Assembly: GCF_007858255.1 (NCBI RefSeq)
Contig: NZ_VFEU01000001.1
Span: 124,001-188,000, forward strand
DNA length: 64,000 bases
DNA from: Pseudomonas rhodesiae
Lineage (GTDB): Bacteria > Pseudomonadota > Gammaproteobacteria > Pseudomonadales > Pseudomonadaceae
Direction: 5' to 3'
Shown: positions 29,062-40,102 of the stretch, in pieces
Position numbering within the stretch: the first letter of the stretch is position 1
Layout: each line of letters starts with the position of its first letter
The notes under the pieces: model-generated
Told to the model about the DNA's origin: nothing
The model's database searches: none
The model's input: only the letters and a program-made list of their open reading frames with translations
Translations under genes and position numbers: made by a program

Positions 29062-30594
29062 GTGACTGCGCTAAACCTGATTCCGGGCCAACTGAGCCTC
29101 GCCCAACTGCGGGCCATCTATCAGCAGCCGGTAACCCTCGGCCTGGATGCCAGCGCATCGGCGCAGATCGACGCCAGCGTGGCCTGTGTCGAGCAGATCC
29201 TCGCCGAAAACCGCACCGCCTACGGCATCAACACCGGCTTCGGCCTGCTGGCCTCCACGCGCATCGCCAGCGAAGACCTGGAAAACCTTCAACGCTCCCT
29301 GGTGTTGTCCCACGCCGCCGGTATCGGCGAGCCGATCAGCGACGCGCTGGTGCGACTGGTGATGGTGCTCAAGGTCAACAGCCTCAGCCGTGGTTTCTCG
29401 GGCATCCGTCGCGTGGTGATCGATGCACTGATCGCGCTGATCAACGCCGAGGTCTACCCGCATATTCCGTTGAAAGGTTCCGTGGGCGCGTCCGGTGACT
29501 TGGCGCCCCTGGCCCACATGTCCCTGGTGCTGCTCGGCGAAGGCAAGGCGCGCTACAAAGGCGAATGGCTTGAAGCAAAAGACGCGCTCAAGGTCGCTGG
29601 CCTTGCGCCGCTGACCCTGGCGGCGAAGGAAGGCCTGGCGCTGCTTAACGGCACCCAAGTGTCCACCGCCTATGCCTTGCGTGGTCTATTCGAAGGTGAA
29701 GACCTGTTCGCCGGTGCCTTGGCGTGCGGCGGTCTGACTGTGGAAGCGGTGCTGGGCTCGCGCTCGCCGTTCGATGCGCGCATCCATGCGGCTCGCGGTC
29801 AGCGTGGGCAGATCGATGCGGCGGCGGCCTACCGTGATCTGCTGGGCGAAAGCAGCCAGGTGTCGCAGTCGCACCAGAACTGCGACAAGGTGCAGGATCC
29901 GTATTCCCTGCGTTGCCAGCCACAAGTGATGGGCGCTTGCTTGACCCAATTGCGCCAGGCTGCCGAAGTGCTGGTGGTGGAAGCCAACGCCGTATCGGAT
30001 AACCCACTGGTCTTTGCCGCCGAGGGTGATGTGATCTCCGGCGGTAACTTCCATGCCGAACCGGTGGCCATGGCCGCCGACAACATGGCGCTGGCCATCG
30101 CCGAAATCGGTTCGCTCAGTGAGCGACGCATCTCGCTGATGATGGACAAGCACATGTCCCAGTTGCCGCCGTTCCTGGTGGGCAATGGCGGGGTCAACTC
30201 CGGTTTCATGATCGCCCAGGTCACCGCCGCCGCATTGGCCAGCGAGAACAAAGCGCTGGCCCATCCCCATAGCGTCGACAGCCTGCCGACCTCGGCCAAC
30301 CAGGAAGACCACGTGTCGATGGCTCCGGCGGCCGGCAAGCGTCTGTGGGAAATGGCCGAAAACACCCGTGGCATCCTCGCCGTGGAATGGCTGGCGGCGT
30401 GCCAGGGCCTGGACCTGCGCGAAGGCTTGAAAACCTCCCCCAAGCTGGAAAAGGCCCGGGGCATCCTCCGCAGCCAAGTGGCGTTTTATGACAAGGACCG
30501 CTTCTTCGCCCCGGACATCCTCGCCGCCAGCGAACTGCTCGCCAGCCGCTGTCTGAATGAGCTGGTCCCGGCCCAGTTGCTGCCGAGCCTGTAA
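29062..30594 (+). CDS. hutH2: Histidine ammonia-lyase
   Basis: First enzyme of the pathway: removes ammonia from histidine to give urocanate. It has 510 residues. The MIO cofactor is formed from Ala143-Ser144-Gly145 in [14 protein letters not shown]. The catalytic Tyr is near 54 (YGINTGFG), with [11 protein letters not shown] and TSANQEDH further on. The start is GTG at 29062 with AAAGGAG upstream. It follows hutH1 after only 25 bases, leaving no room for the permease gene found in other P. fluorescens hut loci. Confidence 0.97.
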   Translation: MTALNLIPGQLSLAQLRAIYQQPVTLGLDASASAQIDASVACVEQILAENRTAYGINTGFGLLASTRIASEDLENLQRSLVLSHAAGIGEPISDALVRLVMVLKVNSLSRGFSGIRRVVIDALIALINAEVYPHIPLKGSVGASGDLAPLAHMSLVLLGEGKARYKGEWLEAKDALKVAGLAPLTLAAKEGLALLNGTQVSTAYALRGLFEGEDLFAGALACGGLTVEAVLGSRSPFDARIHAARGQRGQIDAAAAYRDLLGESSQVSQSHQNCDKVQDPYSLRCQPQVMGACLTQLRQAAEVLVVEANAVSDNPLVFAAEGDVISGGNFHAEPVAMAADNMALAIAEIGSLSERRISLMMDKHMSQLPPFLVGNGGVNSGFMIAQVTAAALASENKALAHPHSVDSLPTSANQEDHVSMAPAAGKRLWEMAENTRGILAVEWLAACQGLDLREGLKTSPKLEKARGILRSQVAFYDKDRFFAPDILAASELLASRCLNELVPAQLLPSL

Positions 30595-30609
30595 CCCAAG
30601 GAGTGTCGG

Positions 30610-31815
30610 ATGAAAACCCTTTGGCAACACTGCCACGTCGCAACCATGGCCCAGGGCAAGTACTCGATCATCGAGGATGCGGCTATGGTCACCGCCGGTT
30701 CGCTGATCGAGTGGATCGGCCCGCGCAGCCAGGCGCCCAGCGCGGATTACGCCCAGGTCCACGACCTGCAAGGCGCGTGGGTGACCCCTGGGCTGATCGA
30801 TTGCCATACCCACACGGTGTTCGGTGGCAATCGCAGCGGTGAGTTCGAGCAACGCCTTGAAGGCGTGAGCTATGCCAAGATCGCGGCGCAGGGCGGTGGG
30901 ATTGCCAGCACCGTACGCGCCACCCGCGCCGCCAGTGAAGATGAACTGTTCGCCAGCGCCCATAAGCGCCTGCGCAGTTTGTTGCGTGACGGCGTGACCA
31001 CGGTGGAAATCAAATCCGGCTATGGCCTCGATTTGGCCAGCGAGCGCAAATTGCTGCGGGTGATTCGCCGTCTCGGTGAGGCGCTGCCGGTCAGCGTGCG
31101 CGCCACTTGCCTGGCCGCCCATGCCTTGCCGCCGGAGTACAAGGACCGCGCCGACGACTACATTGAGCATATCTGCCAGGAGATGCTGCCGGCCCTGGCG
31201 GCCGAAGGCCTGGTGGATGCGGTGGATGCGTTTTGCGAATACCTGGCGTTTTCCCCGGCACAAGTGGCGCGAGTGTTTGACGTCGCGCAGCAACTCGGCC
31301 TGCCGGTGAAGCTGCACGCCGAACAGTTGTCCTCGTTGCACGGCTCCAGCTTGGCGGCGCGTTACCAAGCGTTGTCCGCCGATCACCTGGAGTTTATGAC
31401 CGAAGAAGACGCCATCGCCATGGCCGCCGCCGGCACCGTCGCGGTACTGCTGCCGGGGGCGTTCTACTTTCTACGCGAAACCCAGTTGCCGCCTATGGAG
31501 GCCCTGCGCAAGCACGGTGTGAAAATCGCCATCGCCAGCGACCTCAACCCCGGCACCTCGCCGGCGCTGTCTGTGCGCCTGATGCTGAACATGGCCTGCA
31601 CCTTGTTCCGCATGACCCCGGAAGAAGCCCTGGCCGGCGCCACTCAACATGCGGCCACCGCGCTGGGCATGGGCCACACCCACGGTTCGCTGGAAGTGGG
31701 CAAGGTCGCGGATTTTGTCGCCTGGCAGATCGATCGTCCGGCCGACCTGGCTTACTGGTTGGGCGGCGAACTGGATAAACGCGTCGTGCGCCATGGCGTC
31801 GATGCCAACGTTTAA
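30610..31815 (+). CDS. hutI: Imidazolonepropionase
   Basis: Hydrolyses imidazolone-5-propionate to formimidoylglutamate, the third step. The 401-residue amidohydrolase has the metal-binding HxH in [14 protein letters not shown] near residue 75, later ligands at KLHAEQLSS and ADHLEF, and the terminal Asp in [17 protein letters not shown] lies nine bases before the ATG. It is 15 bases from hutH2 and 11 from hutG. Confidence 0.96.
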   Translation: MKTLWQHCHVATMAQGKYSIIEDAAMVTAGSLIEWIGPRSQAPSADYAQVHDLQGAWVTPGLIDCHTHTVFGGNRSGEFEQRLEGVSYAKIAAQGGGIASTVRATRAASEDELFASAHKRLRSLLRDGVTTVEIKSGYGLDLASERKLLRVIRRLGEALPVSVRATCLAAHALPPEYKDRADDYIEHICQEMLPALAAEGLVDAVDAFCEYLAFSPAQVARVFDVAQQLGLPVKLHAEQLSSLHGSSLAARYQALSADHLEFMTEEDAIAMAAAGTVAVLLPGAFYFLRETQLPPMEALRKHGVKIAIASDLNPGTSPALSVRLMLNMACTLFRMTPEEALAGATQHAATALGMGHTHGSLEVGKVADFVAWQIDRPADLAYWLGGELDKRVVRHGVDANV

Positions 31816-31826
31816 GGAGTACCGTT

Positions 31827-32627
31827 GTGGATAACGTTCTGAACTTCAAGCAAGGCCGCACACCGCTGCTGATCAGCATGCCCCACGCCGGCCTGCGCCT
31901 CACACCTGCGGTAAAGGCCGGGCTGATCCCCGAGGCGCAGAGCCTGCCGGACACCGATTGGCATATCCCTTTGCTGTATGACTTTGCCGAGCAATTGGGT
32001 GCCAGCACCTTGTCGGCGGAGTATTCGCGGTTTGTCATCGATCTGAACCGACCGTCCGACGATACGCCGCTGTACGCCGGCGCCACCACCGGCCTGTACC
32101 CCAAAACCCTGTTCGATGGCGTGCCGTTATTTGTCGAAGGCCAGGAGCCGTCCGAGGAGGAACGGGCGACCTACCTGCAGAAAATCTGGGGCCCCTACCA
32201 CCGCGCGCTGCAAGAAGAGTTGGCGCGGCTCAAGGCTGAGTTCGGCTATGCGCTGCTGTTCGATGCGCACTCGATTCGCTCGGTGATCCCGCATCTATTC
32301 GACGGCAAACTGCCGGACTTCAACCTCGGCACCTTCAACGGCGCGGCATGCGACCCGGAACTGGCCGGCCAGCTCGAAGCCATCTGCGCCAGGCATACGC
32401 AGTACACCCATGTGCTTAACGGGCGCTTCAAGGGCGGGCATATCACCCGGCATTACGGCAACCCGGCCGAGAATATCCACGCCGTGCAGCTGGAATTGTG
32501 CCAGAGCACCTATATGGAGGAGTTCGAACCGTTCAAGTACCGCGCGGACCTGGCTGAGCCGACGCGAGTGGTATTGAAGCAGTTGCTCGAAGGTTTGTTG
32601 GGCTGGGGACGCAAGCGCTACGGCTAG
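31827..32627 (+). CDS. hutG: N-formylglutamate deformylase
   Basis: Final step: N-formylglutamate to glutamate and formate, using the product of HutF. The protein has 266 residues and the family motifs LISMPHAG near residue 12, FVIDLNRP, and YALLFDAHSIRS for metal binding. The start is GTG at 31827 with AAGGAG upstream. It ends the hut operon; no strong terminator follows, only a REP unit. Confidence 0.95.
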   Translation: MDNVLNFKQGRTPLLISMPHAGLRLTPAVKAGLIPEAQSLPDTDWHIPLLYDFAEQLGASTLSAEYSRFVIDLNRPSDDTPLYAGATTGLYPKTLFDGVPLFVEGQEPSEEERATYLQKIWGPYHRALQEELARLKAEFGYALLFDAHSIRSVIPHLFDGKLPDFNLGTFNGAACDPELAGQLEAICARHTQYTHVLNGRFKGGHITRHYGNPAENIHAVQLELCQSTYMEEFEPFKYRADLAEPTRVVLKQLLEGLLGWGRKRYG

Positions 32628-32929
32628 GGAGGATCTACAGCGCTGGCCTTGCTCTAAGCCAAATACAGTTCCAACTGGGGGAGGGGGCTTGCCCCCGATA
32701 GCCATAGGTATCCACATTAGTCTCAAAGGCTGAAATAAGTCTGTGGTGAGCGAGCCCGCTCACCACTGCCAAGCCCTCATCCCAAGCCTTGCCTACCTGG
32801 GGAGCGAAGGGCTGACACAGGTCTAAGCGCTCAAGGACATGCTCATTGCACAATTCGGGTTTATAGTGCCAGACGGCAGAATAATAGACGTCCCCCCAGG
32901 GATGAACCCGACCCCCTACGGAGCGCGCA
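32628..32929. other. Intergenic region between hutG and pip
   Basis: About 300 bases without a convincing gene. It holds one REP palindrome (32676-32699) and otherwise unremarkable, less G+C-rich sequence. One open frame on the minus strand (to 32955) crosses the REP unit and has no ribosome site, so I do not call it. The pip promoter probably lies near 32860-32890, where AT-rich words such as TTTATAGT and GAATAAT occur, but no clear -35 is seen. Confidence 0.6.
32676..32699. repeat. REP-type palindrome, solitary
   Basis: GGGGGAGGGGGCTTGCCCCCGAT is a single unit with an intact stem, 49 bases after hutG. No inverted partner is visible nearby. Confidence 0.65.
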
Positions 32930-33901
32930 ATGCAGACTTGGTACCCGCAGATCAAACCCTACGCCCGGCACGATCTGGCCGTCGATGACACCCATACCCT
33001 GTATGTCGATGAAAGTGGCTCTCCCGAAGGCTTGCCCGTTGTATTCATCCATGGTGGCCCTGGCGCCGGTTGCGACGCCCAGAGCCGCTGCTATTTCGAC
33101 CCCAACCTGTACCGCATCGTGACCTTCGACCAACGGGGTTGCGGTCGCTCCACACCACGCGCCAGCCTGGAAAACAACACCACCTGGGATCTGGTCGCCG
33201 ACATGGAGCGCATCCGCGAGCACCTGGGCATCGATAAATGGGTGCTGTTCGGTGGCTCCTGGGGGTCGACCCTGGCCCTGGCCTATGCGCAAACCCATCC
33301 CGAGCGCGTGCATGGCCTGATCGTGCGCGGCATCTTCCTGGCCCGTCCGCAGGACATTCACTGGTTCTACCAGGAAGGCGCGAGTCGCTTGTTCCCGGAT
33401 TACTGGCAGGACTACATCGCGCCGATCCCGGCCGATGAGCGTCATGACATGATCGCGGCCTATCACAAGCGCCTCACCGGTAACGACCAGATCGCCCAGA
33501 TGCACGCGGCCAAGGCGTGGTCCGGATGGGAAGGGCGCATGCTCGGCTTGTGCCCGAGCCCGCAGCATGTGGAGCGGTTTTCCGAGCCGCAGCGGGCGTT
33601 GTCGATTGCGCGCATCGAGTGCCATTACTTCACCAACCACTCGTTCCTGGAACCCAACCAACTGATCCGCGATATGCACAAGATTGCGCACCTGCCTGGC
33701 GTAATCATCCATGGGCGCTACGATATGATCTGCCCGTTGGATAACGCTTGGGAGTTGCACCAGGCGTGGCCCAACAGCGAGCTGCAGGTGATCCGCGAGG
33801 CGGGGCATGCGGCGTCCGAGCCTGGCATCACCGACGCGCTGGTGCGCGCGACCGGCGAAATGGCCCGGCGTTTGCTCGACCTGCCGCCTGAAGAAGCATG
33901 A
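32930..33901 (+). CDS. pip: Proline iminopeptidase
   Basis: Cytoplasmic alpha/beta hydrolase (peptidase S33) that removes N-terminal proline from peptides. The 323-residue protein shows the oxyanion stretch [24 protein letters not shown], and the nucleophile elbow [19 protein letters not shown] with Ser near 111. The catalytic His lies in [10 protein letters not shown] at the end, and the Asp is probably in [10 protein letters not shown]. It overlaps dtd by four bases (ATGA). Confidence 0.94.
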   Translation: MQTWYPQIKPYARHDLAVDDTHTLYVDESGSPEGLPVVFIHGGPGAGCDAQSRCYFDPNLYRIVTFDQRGCGRSTPRASLENNTTWDLVADMERIREHLGIDKWVLFGGSWGSTLALAYAQTHPERVHGLIVRGIFLARPQDIHWFYQEGASRLFPDYWQDYIAPIPADERHDMIAAYHKRLTGNDQIAQMHAAKAWSGWEGRMLGLCPSPQHVERFSEPQRALSIARIECHYFTNHSFLEPNQLIRDMHKIAHLPGVIIHGRYDMICPLDNAWELHQAWPNSELQVIREAGHAASEPGITDALVRATGEMARRLLDLPPEEA

Positions 33902-34335
33902 AGGGGCTGCTGCAACGGGTGCGTGGTGCCCGGGTCGAGGTAGCAGGTGAAATCGTAGGGGCCATCGATCAGGGGTTGCTGGTGCTGGTGGCTGTCGAGC
34001 CTTCAGATACCCCTGAGAGTGCCGACAAATTGCTGCACAAGTTGCTGAACTATCGGGTGTTCAGCGATGACGAAGGCAAGATGAACCTGTCGCTCAAGGA
34101 CATTGACGGCGGTTTGCTGCTGGTCTCGCAATTCACCCTGGCGGCGGATACCAAGAGTGGCTTGCGGCCCAGCTTCTCCACGGCGGCCCCTCCGGCCCTG
34201 GGAGCGGCGCTTTTTGAGCACTTGCTGTTACAAGCGCAACAATTGCATGGCAGGGTGGCGTCGGGGCGTTTTGGCGCGGATATGCAGGTGCATTTGGTCA
34301 ATGATGGCCCTGTGACCTTCCTCTTGCAGACGTGA
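33898..34335 (+). CDS. dtd: D-aminoacyl-tRNA deacylase
   Basis: Hydrolyses D-aminoacyl-tRNAs, a proofreading function. At 145 residues it has the standard length. The catalytic motif [17 protein letters not shown] and the C-terminal cross-subunit motif (GPVTFLLQT) are intact. The N-terminus [15 protein letters not shown] is typical. The start overlaps the stop of pip. Confidence 0.96.
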   Translation: MKGLLQRVRGARVEVAGEIVGAIDQGLLVLVAVEPSDTPESADKLLHKLLNYRVFSDDEGKMNLSLKDIDGGLLLVSQFTLAADTKSGLRPSFSTAAPPALGAALFEHLLLQAQQLHGRVASGRFGADMQVHLVNDGPVTFLLQT

Positions 34336-34602
34336 ATGTATTGAAAACGACTTTTAATGCTTAAAAACGCAGGATTTCGCTACAAATACTTCGTTGCCCC
34401 TGATGCGTTGTCTCGCGGGCTACTAGATAATCGCGCGCTACGGGGATCAGCGTTGTTTGGTCCATTTTTGACTTAGGTAGAGACTTGTCCGACAACCATT
34501 GGGGAATCATTTTGACCCAGGGGAGTCGGAACAATGCTCGCCAACCTGGCATATAGATAGCTGGCCGTTGGTTTTTTGATCTGTTTTCGGCGAGGGTTGC
34601 TC

Positions 34603-36339
34603 GTGATTGTTAGTCCCTGTAATGCACCAAAATTGTCTGCCAAACGGTTACGAAACGCACTGGTGACGGGCTCTGCCCTGTTTTGCCTGTTCGGCGCGGG
34701 TCAACTGTGGGCATTCAGTCTGGATGATGTGTCGGCCAAGGCAAAAGAGCTGGCCGGGCAGAAGTACGAAGCTCCGCGCAGCAATCTGCCAAACGAATTC
34801 CGCGAAATGAAGTTTGCGGACTATCAGAAAATTCGTTTCCGCAATGAAAAAGCCGAGTGGGCCGATCAGAACACCCCGTTCAAGCTGTCCTTCTATCACC
34901 AGGGTATGCACTTCGATACGCCGGTGAAAATCAACGAAGTCACCGCTGACAGCGTTCAGGAAATCAAATACGACCCGTCGCGTTTCGATTTCGGTGATGT
35001 GAAATTCGATCCTAAGGCCACCGAACAACTGGGTTATGCCGGTTTCCGTGTTCTGTTCCCGATCAATAAGAGCGACAAGCAAGACGAAATCATGACCATG
35101 CTCGGCGCCAGTTACTTCCGCGTCGTGGGCAAGGACCAGGTCTATGGCCTGTCCGCCCGTGGCATGGCGATCGACACTGCGCTGCCGTCCGGCGAAGAAT
35201 TCCCGCGGTTCACCGAGTTCTGGATCGAGCGTCCGAAGCCGGGTGACAAGCACCTGGTGATCTTTGCCCTGCTGGATTCGCCGCGCGCGACCGGCGCCTA
35301 TCGCCTGATCCTGCGTCCGGGCACCGACACTGTGGTCGACGTCAAATCCCAGATGTTCCTGCGCGACAAGGTCAGCAAACTCGGGGTGGCCCCGCTGACC
35401 AGCATGTTCCTGTTCGGCGCGAACCAGCCGTCCAAAGTGCTCAACTACCGTCGCGAACTGCACGACTCCAGCGGTCTGTCGATCCATGCCGGCAACGGCG
35501 AGTGGATCTGGCGTCCACTGAACAACCCTAAACACCTGTCGGTCAGCAATTTCAGCGTAGAGAACCCGCGCGGTTTCGGCCTGCTGCAACGTGGTCGCAA
35601 CTTCAGCCACTACGAAGACCTGGACGACAACTACGACAAGCGCCCAAGCGCCTGGATCGAACCTGAAGGCGACTGGGGCAAGGGCTCCGTGGACCTGGTC
35701 GAGATCCCGACCGCCGACGAGACCAACGACAACATCGTTGCGTTCTGGAGCCCGGAAAAACTGCCGGAAGTCGGTCAGCCGCTGGACGTAGCCTACCGCC
35801 TGCACTGGACTCTGGACGACGCCGCGTTCCATTCGCCGGACAGCGCCTGGGTCAAGCAGACCCTGCGTTCCACCGGTGACGTCAAGCAATCCAACCTGAT
35901 CCGTCAGCCGGATGGCAGCGTCGCTTACCTGGTGGACTTCGAAGGCCCGTCCCTGAAGAAACTGCTGCCGGATGCCCCTGTGCGCAGCCAGGTGAGCGTG
36001 GGTGACAACGCTGAACTGGTTGAAAACAGCGTGCGTTACAACGAGCACACCAAAGGCTGGCGCCTGACCCTGCGCATGAAGATCAAGGACCCGAGCAAAC
36101 CGACCGAAATGCGTGCCGCCCTGGTGCAGGACGTTGCTCAGCCAGAGCCTGAGCATGTGTCGACCCAGGTCCTCAAGGCCGACAAGGTATTGGCCAAGCA
36201 ACACGAGAAACAGGCCAAGAAAGACGCCAAAGACAAGGAAGCCAAGCAGCCAGAAGCTGCCCCAGCCACACCGGAGCCGATCAAGACCGAACAGGTCCTG
36301 ACCGAAACCTGGAGCTATCAGTTGCCTGCCGATGAGTAA
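34603..36339 (+). CDS. opgG: Periplasmic glucan biosynthesis protein OpgG (MdoG)
   Basis: Periplasmic protein needed for synthesis and branching of osmoregulated periplasmic glucans. I choose the GTG at 34603 (GAGGG upstream), giving 578 residues; an ATG at 34576 would add nine unconvincing ones. The signal peptide ends near [11 protein letters not shown] (read as [12 protein letters not shown]). The mature protein has the OpgG beta-sandwich opening ([21 protein letters not shown]) and [25 protein letters not shown]. The C-terminus carries a charged Lys-rich extension (about 520-560) not needed for the fold. Its last codons overlap opgH by eight bases. Confidence 0.93.
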   Translation: MIVSPCNAPKLSAKRLRNALVTGSALFCLFGAGQLWAFSLDDVSAKAKELAGQKYEAPRSNLPNEFREMKFADYQKIRFRNEKAEWADQNTPFKLSFYHQGMHFDTPVKINEVTADSVQEIKYDPSRFDFGDVKFDPKATEQLGYAGFRVLFPINKSDKQDEIMTMLGASYFRVVGKDQVYGLSARGMAIDTALPSGEEFPRFTEFWIERPKPGDKHLVIFALLDSPRATGAYRLILRPGTDTVVDVKSQMFLRDKVSKLGVAPLTSMFLFGANQPSKVLNYRRELHDSSGLSIHAGNGEWIWRPLNNPKHLSVSNFSVENPRGFGLLQRGRNFSHYEDLDDNYDKRPSAWIEPEGDWGKGSVDLVEIPTADETNDNIVAFWSPEKLPEVGQPLDVAYRLHWTLDDAAFHSPDSAWVKQTLRSTGDVKQSNLIRQPDGSVAYLVDFEGPSLKKLLPDAPVRSQVSVGDNAELVENSVRYNEHTKGWRLTLRMKIKDPSKPTEMRAALVQDVAQPEPEHVSTQVLKADKVLAKQHEKQAKKDAKDKEAKQPEAAPATPEPIKTEQVLTETWSYQLPADE

Positions 36340-38902
36340 TTCTCAAGTCCAGCCAGAGACTCTGTCCGAGTATCTGGCGCATCTCCCGATGACTGCAGAG
36401 CAGCGCGCCGAACTGGCGGGCTGCTCCTCCTTCGCCGAATTGCATCAACGCCTGTCGTCCGCGACCTTCGACGAACCGGTCGACGCCGCTCAAGCGTCGG
36501 TGGGTCGCCGGTTGACCCTCAGCACGGCCGAAGAGCTGCAAGACGCCGAAATGCTTGCGGTCGATGCTGCCGGTCGCGTCTGCCTCAAAGCCACGCCGCC
36601 GATCCATCGCACCCGGGTGGTGCCGGAGCCGTGGCGCACCAATATTCTGGTGCGCGGCTGGCGCCGCCTCACCGGGCGCAGCAACCCGCCCAAACCGCCG
36701 AAGGATGAACGGGTATTGCCGGCCGCGCGCTGGCGCACCGTCGGTTCGATCCGTCGCTATATCCTGCTGGTGCTGATGCTCGGCCAGACCATCGTGGCCG
36801 GCTGGTACATGAAAGGCATCATGCCGTACCAGGGCTGGTCGCTGGTGGACTTCGACGAAATCCGCAATCAGACCCTGCTGCAGACCGCCACCCAGGTGCT
36901 GCCTTACGCCCTGCAAACCAGCATCCTGATCATGTTCGGGATTTTGTTCTGCTGGGTGTCGGCCGGTTTCTGGACAGCGCTGATGGGCTTCCTGGAGTTG
37001 CTCACTGGCCACGATAAATACCGGATCTCCGGTAAAAGTGCCGGCAACGAGCCGATCCCGAAAGACGCCCGCACCGCGCTGGTGATGCCGATCTGTAACG
37101 AAGACGTGCCCCGGGTATTCGCCGGCCTGCGCGCCACGTTCGAATCGGTGGCCGCGACCGGTGACCTGGACCGCTTCGACTTTTTCGTGCTCAGCGACAG
37201 TAACGACGCCGACATCTGCATCGCCGAGCAGCAGGCCTGGCTCGACGTGTGCCGCGAAGCCGGTGGCTTCGGCAAGATCTTCTATCGCCGTCGCCGTCGT
37301 CGCGTCAAACGTAAAAGCGGCAACCTCGACGACTTCTGCCGTCGTTGGGGCGGTGACTACAAATACATGGTGGTCCTCGACGCCGACAGCGTGATGAGCG
37401 GCGAATGCCTGACCAGCCTGGTGCGCCTGATGGAAGCCACGCCGGATGCCGGGATTATCCAGACCGCGCCGCGTGCGTCGGGCATGGACACCCTGTATGC
37501 GCGCATGCAGCAGTTCGCCACTCGTGTATATGGCCCGCTGTTCACCGCTGGCCTGCACTTCTGGCAGCTGGGTGAATCCCACTATTGGGGTCACAACGCA
37601 ATCATCCGCATGAAGCCGTTTATCGAGCACTGCGCCCTGGCGCCGTTGCCGGGTAAAGGCGCGTTCGCTGGTTCCATCCTGTCCCACGACTTCGTAGAAG
37701 CGGCGCTGATGCGTCGGGCCGGCTGGGGCGTGTGGATTGCCTACGACCTGCCGGGCAGCTATGAAGAACTGCCGCCGAACCTGTTGGACGAACTCAAGCG
37801 TGACCGTCGCTGGTGCCACGGCAACCTGATGAACTTCCGTCTGTTCCTGGTTAAAGGCATGCACCCGGTGCACCGTGCGGTGTTCCTGACCGGCGTGATG
37901 TCCTACCTGTCGGCGCCGTTGTGGTTCCTGTTTCTGGTGCTGTCCACCGCGTTGCTGGCGGTGAACACCCTGATGGAGCCGCAGTACTTCATGGCGCCGC
38001 GCCAGTTGTACCCGCTGTGGCCGCAGTGGCATCCGGACAAGGCGGTGGCGTTGTTCTCCACCACTATCGTGCTGCTGTTCCTGCCTAAATTGCTGAGCAT
38101 CATCCTGATCTGGGCCAAAGGCGCGAAGGAGTTCGGCGGCAAGTTCAAGGTCACGATGTCCATGCTGCTGGAAATGCTGTTTTCCATGCTGCTGGCGCCG
38201 GTGCGGATGATTTTCCACACCCGTTTTGTGCTTGCCGCGTTCCTCGGCTGGGCCGCGACCTGGAATTCGCCAAAGCGTGATGACGACTCCACCACCTGGG
38301 GCGAAGCGTTCAAGCGCCATGGCACGCAAACCTTGCTGGGCTTCTTGTGGGCCTTGCTGGTGGTGTGGTTGAACCCAAGCTTCCTGTGGTGGCTGGTGCC
38401 GATTGTCGGGTCGCTGATGTTGTCGATCCCGGTGTCGGTGATCTCCAGTCGGGTGAACCTGGGCCTCAAGTCCCGTGACGAGAGCCTGTTCCTGATCCCC
38501 GAGGAATACAATCCGCCCCAGGCGCTGGTGTCGACCGACAAGTACACCCACGAAAATCGCTGGCACGCCCTGCACGACGGCTTCGTGCGCTCGGTGGTCG
38601 ACCCGCAGCAGAACGCCCTGGCCTGTGCCTTGGCGACGTCGCGTCACGGTCAGGCCGAGCCGATCGAGTACCTGCGTGCCGAACGCGTGCGCCATGCGCT
38701 GAAAGTCGGCCCCGCCGGCCTCAACAATGCCGATCGTGTGGCCTTGCTCAGTGATCCAGTGGCCCTGGCCCGCCTGCACGAGCTGGTCTGGAGTGAAGGG
38801 CACGCCGAATGGCTTGCCGCTTGGCGTGAGTCGATCAAGGCTGACCCGCACGCGCCGTTGCTGCCTCTGCAACCGCTGTCGTCCCAGGCCCAACCGGCCT
38901 GA
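36332..38902 (+). CDS. opgH: Glucan glucosyltransferase OpgH (MdoH)
   Basis: Inner-membrane glycosyltransferase (GT2) that polymerises beta-1,2-glucose from UDP-glucose and exports it. The protein has 856 residues and about eight membrane helices, with a cytoplasmic catalytic domain between the second and third (about residues 240-510). Visible motifs are VLDADSVM (metal-binding DxD), [29 protein letters not shown] and [16 protein letters not shown], the RW motif of processive GT2 enzymes. It is translationally coupled to opgG and followed by a hairpin. Confidence 0.96.
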   Translation: MSNSQVQPETLSEYLAHLPMTAEQRAELAGCSSFAELHQRLSSATFDEPVDAAQASVGRRLTLSTAEELQDAEMLAVDAAGRVCLKATPPIHRTRVVPEPWRTNILVRGWRRLTGRSNPPKPPKDERVLPAARWRTVGSIRRYILLVLMLGQTIVAGWYMKGIMPYQGWSLVDFDEIRNQTLLQTATQVLPYALQTSILIMFGILFCWVSAGFWTALMGFLELLTGHDKYRISGKSAGNEPIPKDARTALVMPICNEDVPRVFAGLRATFESVAATGDLDRFDFFVLSDSNDADICIAEQQAWLDVCREAGGFGKIFYRRRRRRVKRKSGNLDDFCRRWGGDYKYMVVLDADSVMSGECLTSLVRLMEATPDAGIIQTAPRASGMDTLYARMQQFATRVYGPLFTAGLHFWQLGESHYWGHNAIIRMKPFIEHCALAPLPGKGAFAGSILSHDFVEAALMRRAGWGVWIAYDLPGSYEELPPNLLDELKRDRRWCHGNLMNFRLFLVKGMHPVHRAVFLTGVMSYLSAPLWFLFLVLSTALLAVNTLMEPQYFMAPRQLYPLWPQWHPDKAVALFSTTIVLLFLPKLLSIILIWAKGAKEFGGKFKVTMSMLLEMLFSMLLAPVRMIFHTRFVLAAFLGWAATWNSPKRDDDSTTWGEAFKRHGTQTLLGFLWALLVVWLNPSFLWWLVPIVGSLMLSIPVSVISSRVNLGLKSRDESLFLIPEEYNPPQALVSTDKYTHENRWHALHDGFVRSVVDPQQNALACALATSRHGQAEPIEYLRAERVRHALKVGPAGLNNADRVALLSDPVALARLHELVWSEGHAEWLAAWRESIKADPHAPLLPLQPLSSQAQPA

Positions 38903-38906
38903 TTCA

Positions 38907-38938
38907 AACACCCCCGAGGGCTTACCTCGGGGGTGTTT
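38907..38938 (+). terminator. Terminator-like hairpin after opgH
   Basis: AACACCCCCGAGG and CCTCGGGGGTGTT make a 13-bp perfect stem with a six-base loop, five bases after the opgH stop. The T-run is short, so efficiency is uncertain, but the stem is very stable. Confidence 0.75.
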
Positions 38939-39027
38939 CAAGCGCTTTTCCTACAACGATTTCTTTCCCTCCAAAAGCTAGCTAACTCCTTGTAATTTCG
39001 AAACAAAATACCCCTGCCAAGGACGTA

Positions 39028-39054
39028 TTGGCGTGCCCGTGGCTGGGGTAGGAT
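39028..39054 (+). promoter_or_regulatory. Putative promoter of the first binding-protein gene
   Basis: TTGGCG (39028) and TAGGAT (39049) at 15-base spacing lie before the ATG at 39089. The block GGGTAGGATCGCGCCCC recurs almost unchanged before the second binding-protein gene (40031), suggesting that promoter and gene were duplicated together. Confidence 0.4.
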
Positions 39055-39088
39055 CGCGCCCCAATTCGTTTCGGCCACAGGGGGATTC

Positions 39089-39886
39089 ATGATCAAAAGG
39101 TATTGTGCGGCGTTGCTGCTGAGCGCCGTCGCCTGGCTTCAACAAGACGTGCAGGCAGGCGCCATTGACGATGCTGTACGGCGTGGTGTGCTGAAAGTGG
39201 GCACCACTCCCACCTATGTGCCCTTCGAAATGACCGATAAGCAGGGGCGTATCGTCGGCTTTGAAATCGACCTGCTCACGGTCATGAGCCAAGCCATGGG
39301 CGTGGAGCTTGAACTGGTCTCGGTGCCTTACACCGAGTTGGTACCGGGGTTGCTGGCCAGAAAGTTCGACATGATCGGCAGTGGCATGACCGTCACCCAG
39401 GAGCGCAACCTGAAGCTCAACTTCAGCGACTCCTTCATTGTGGTAGGCCAAACCGTGTTGCTGCATCCCAGCCTGGTCGGCAAGGTCACCAGTGTTGAAG
39501 ACCTGGATGATCCCCATTACCGCATCGCCACCACCGAAGGCACCACCGGCGAAGCCGCGGCGCGGCGCTTTCTGGGGGCGGCGCGATTGAGCCGTTTCGC
39601 CACCCCGGAGGAGGGTGTGCGCCACGTGGTGGATGGCAAGGCCGATGCGTTTATCCACGATGCGCCCTATAACCTGATCGCCCTGAGCCGTGCGGAAAAC
39701 AGTGCTTTGTTCTTGCTGGAGCAGCCGTTCACCTTCGAACCGCTGGCCTTTGGTTTGAAGAAAGGCGACTTCGACAGCCTCAACTGGATCAATCATTTCT
39801 TGAATCAGGTCGCCCAGGACGGCACCTACGATCGCCTGCATGACAAGTGGTTCAAGGACACCGACTGGCTTACGGAAATCGACTGA
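39089..39886 (+). CDS. Amino-acid ABC transporter binding protein (copy 1)
   Basis: Periplasmic binding protein family 3, 265 residues. The signal peptide is MIKRYCAALLLSAVAWLQQDVQA. The mature part shows LKVGTTPTYVPFEMTDKQGRIVGFEIDL and IGSGMTVTQERNLKLNFSD. It is clearly a paralogue of the next gene, with matching motifs from end to end, but is more diverged. It stands upstream of one permease and one ATPase gene. Polar amino acids are likely ligands; which one cannot be read from sequence. Confidence 0.88.
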   Translation: MIKRYCAALLLSAVAWLQQDVQAGAIDDAVRRGVLKVGTTPTYVPFEMTDKQGRIVGFEIDLLTVMSQAMGVELELVSVPYTELVPGLLARKFDMIGSGMTVTQERNLKLNFSDSFIVVGQTVLLHPSLVGKVTSVEDLDDPHYRIATTEGTTGEAAARRFLGAARLSRFATPEEGVRHVVDGKADAFIHDAPYNLIALSRAENSALFLLEQPFTFEPLAFGLKKGDFDSLNWINHFLNQVAQDGTYDRLHDKWFKDTDWLTEID

Positions 39887-40011
39887 AAGTCATAACTGCT
39901 TACATAACAATTATTTGCCGTTGCCCCCTGCGCGCGTGTCTACCCTCTGTGCTCGAACATCCCGTTGTGGGCCTTTTCCGACATACGCAATAACAATTAC
40001 CCGTGAAACCT

Positions 40012-40039
40012 TTGTGACCGGCAGTGAGTGGGTTAGGAT
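40012..40039 (+). promoter_or_regulatory. Putative promoter of the second binding-protein gene
   Basis: TTGTGA (40012) and TAGGAT (40034) at 16-base spacing precede the ATG at 40103 by about 63 bases. The -10 surroundings (GGGTTAGGATCGCACCCC) mirror those of the first copy. Confidence 0.42.
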
Positions 40040-40102
40040 CGCACCCCGAAATGGCGCAGCCCTTTTGTGCGCCGACCTTATAAGAATCGTTCAGGGGACT
40101 TG

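Noticed and set aside
32635..32955. A 106-residue open frame on the minus strand between hutG and pip
   Set aside because: It runs through a REP palindrome, overlaps the pip start, lacks a ribosome site, and gives no recognisable motif.
36281..38941. An 886-residue open frame antisense to opgH
   Set aside because: It mirrors opgH codon by codon (G+C-rich third positions leave few stops on the opposite strand), its product is low-complexity Gln/His/Arg-rich, and it has no ribosome site. opgH has all family motifs.
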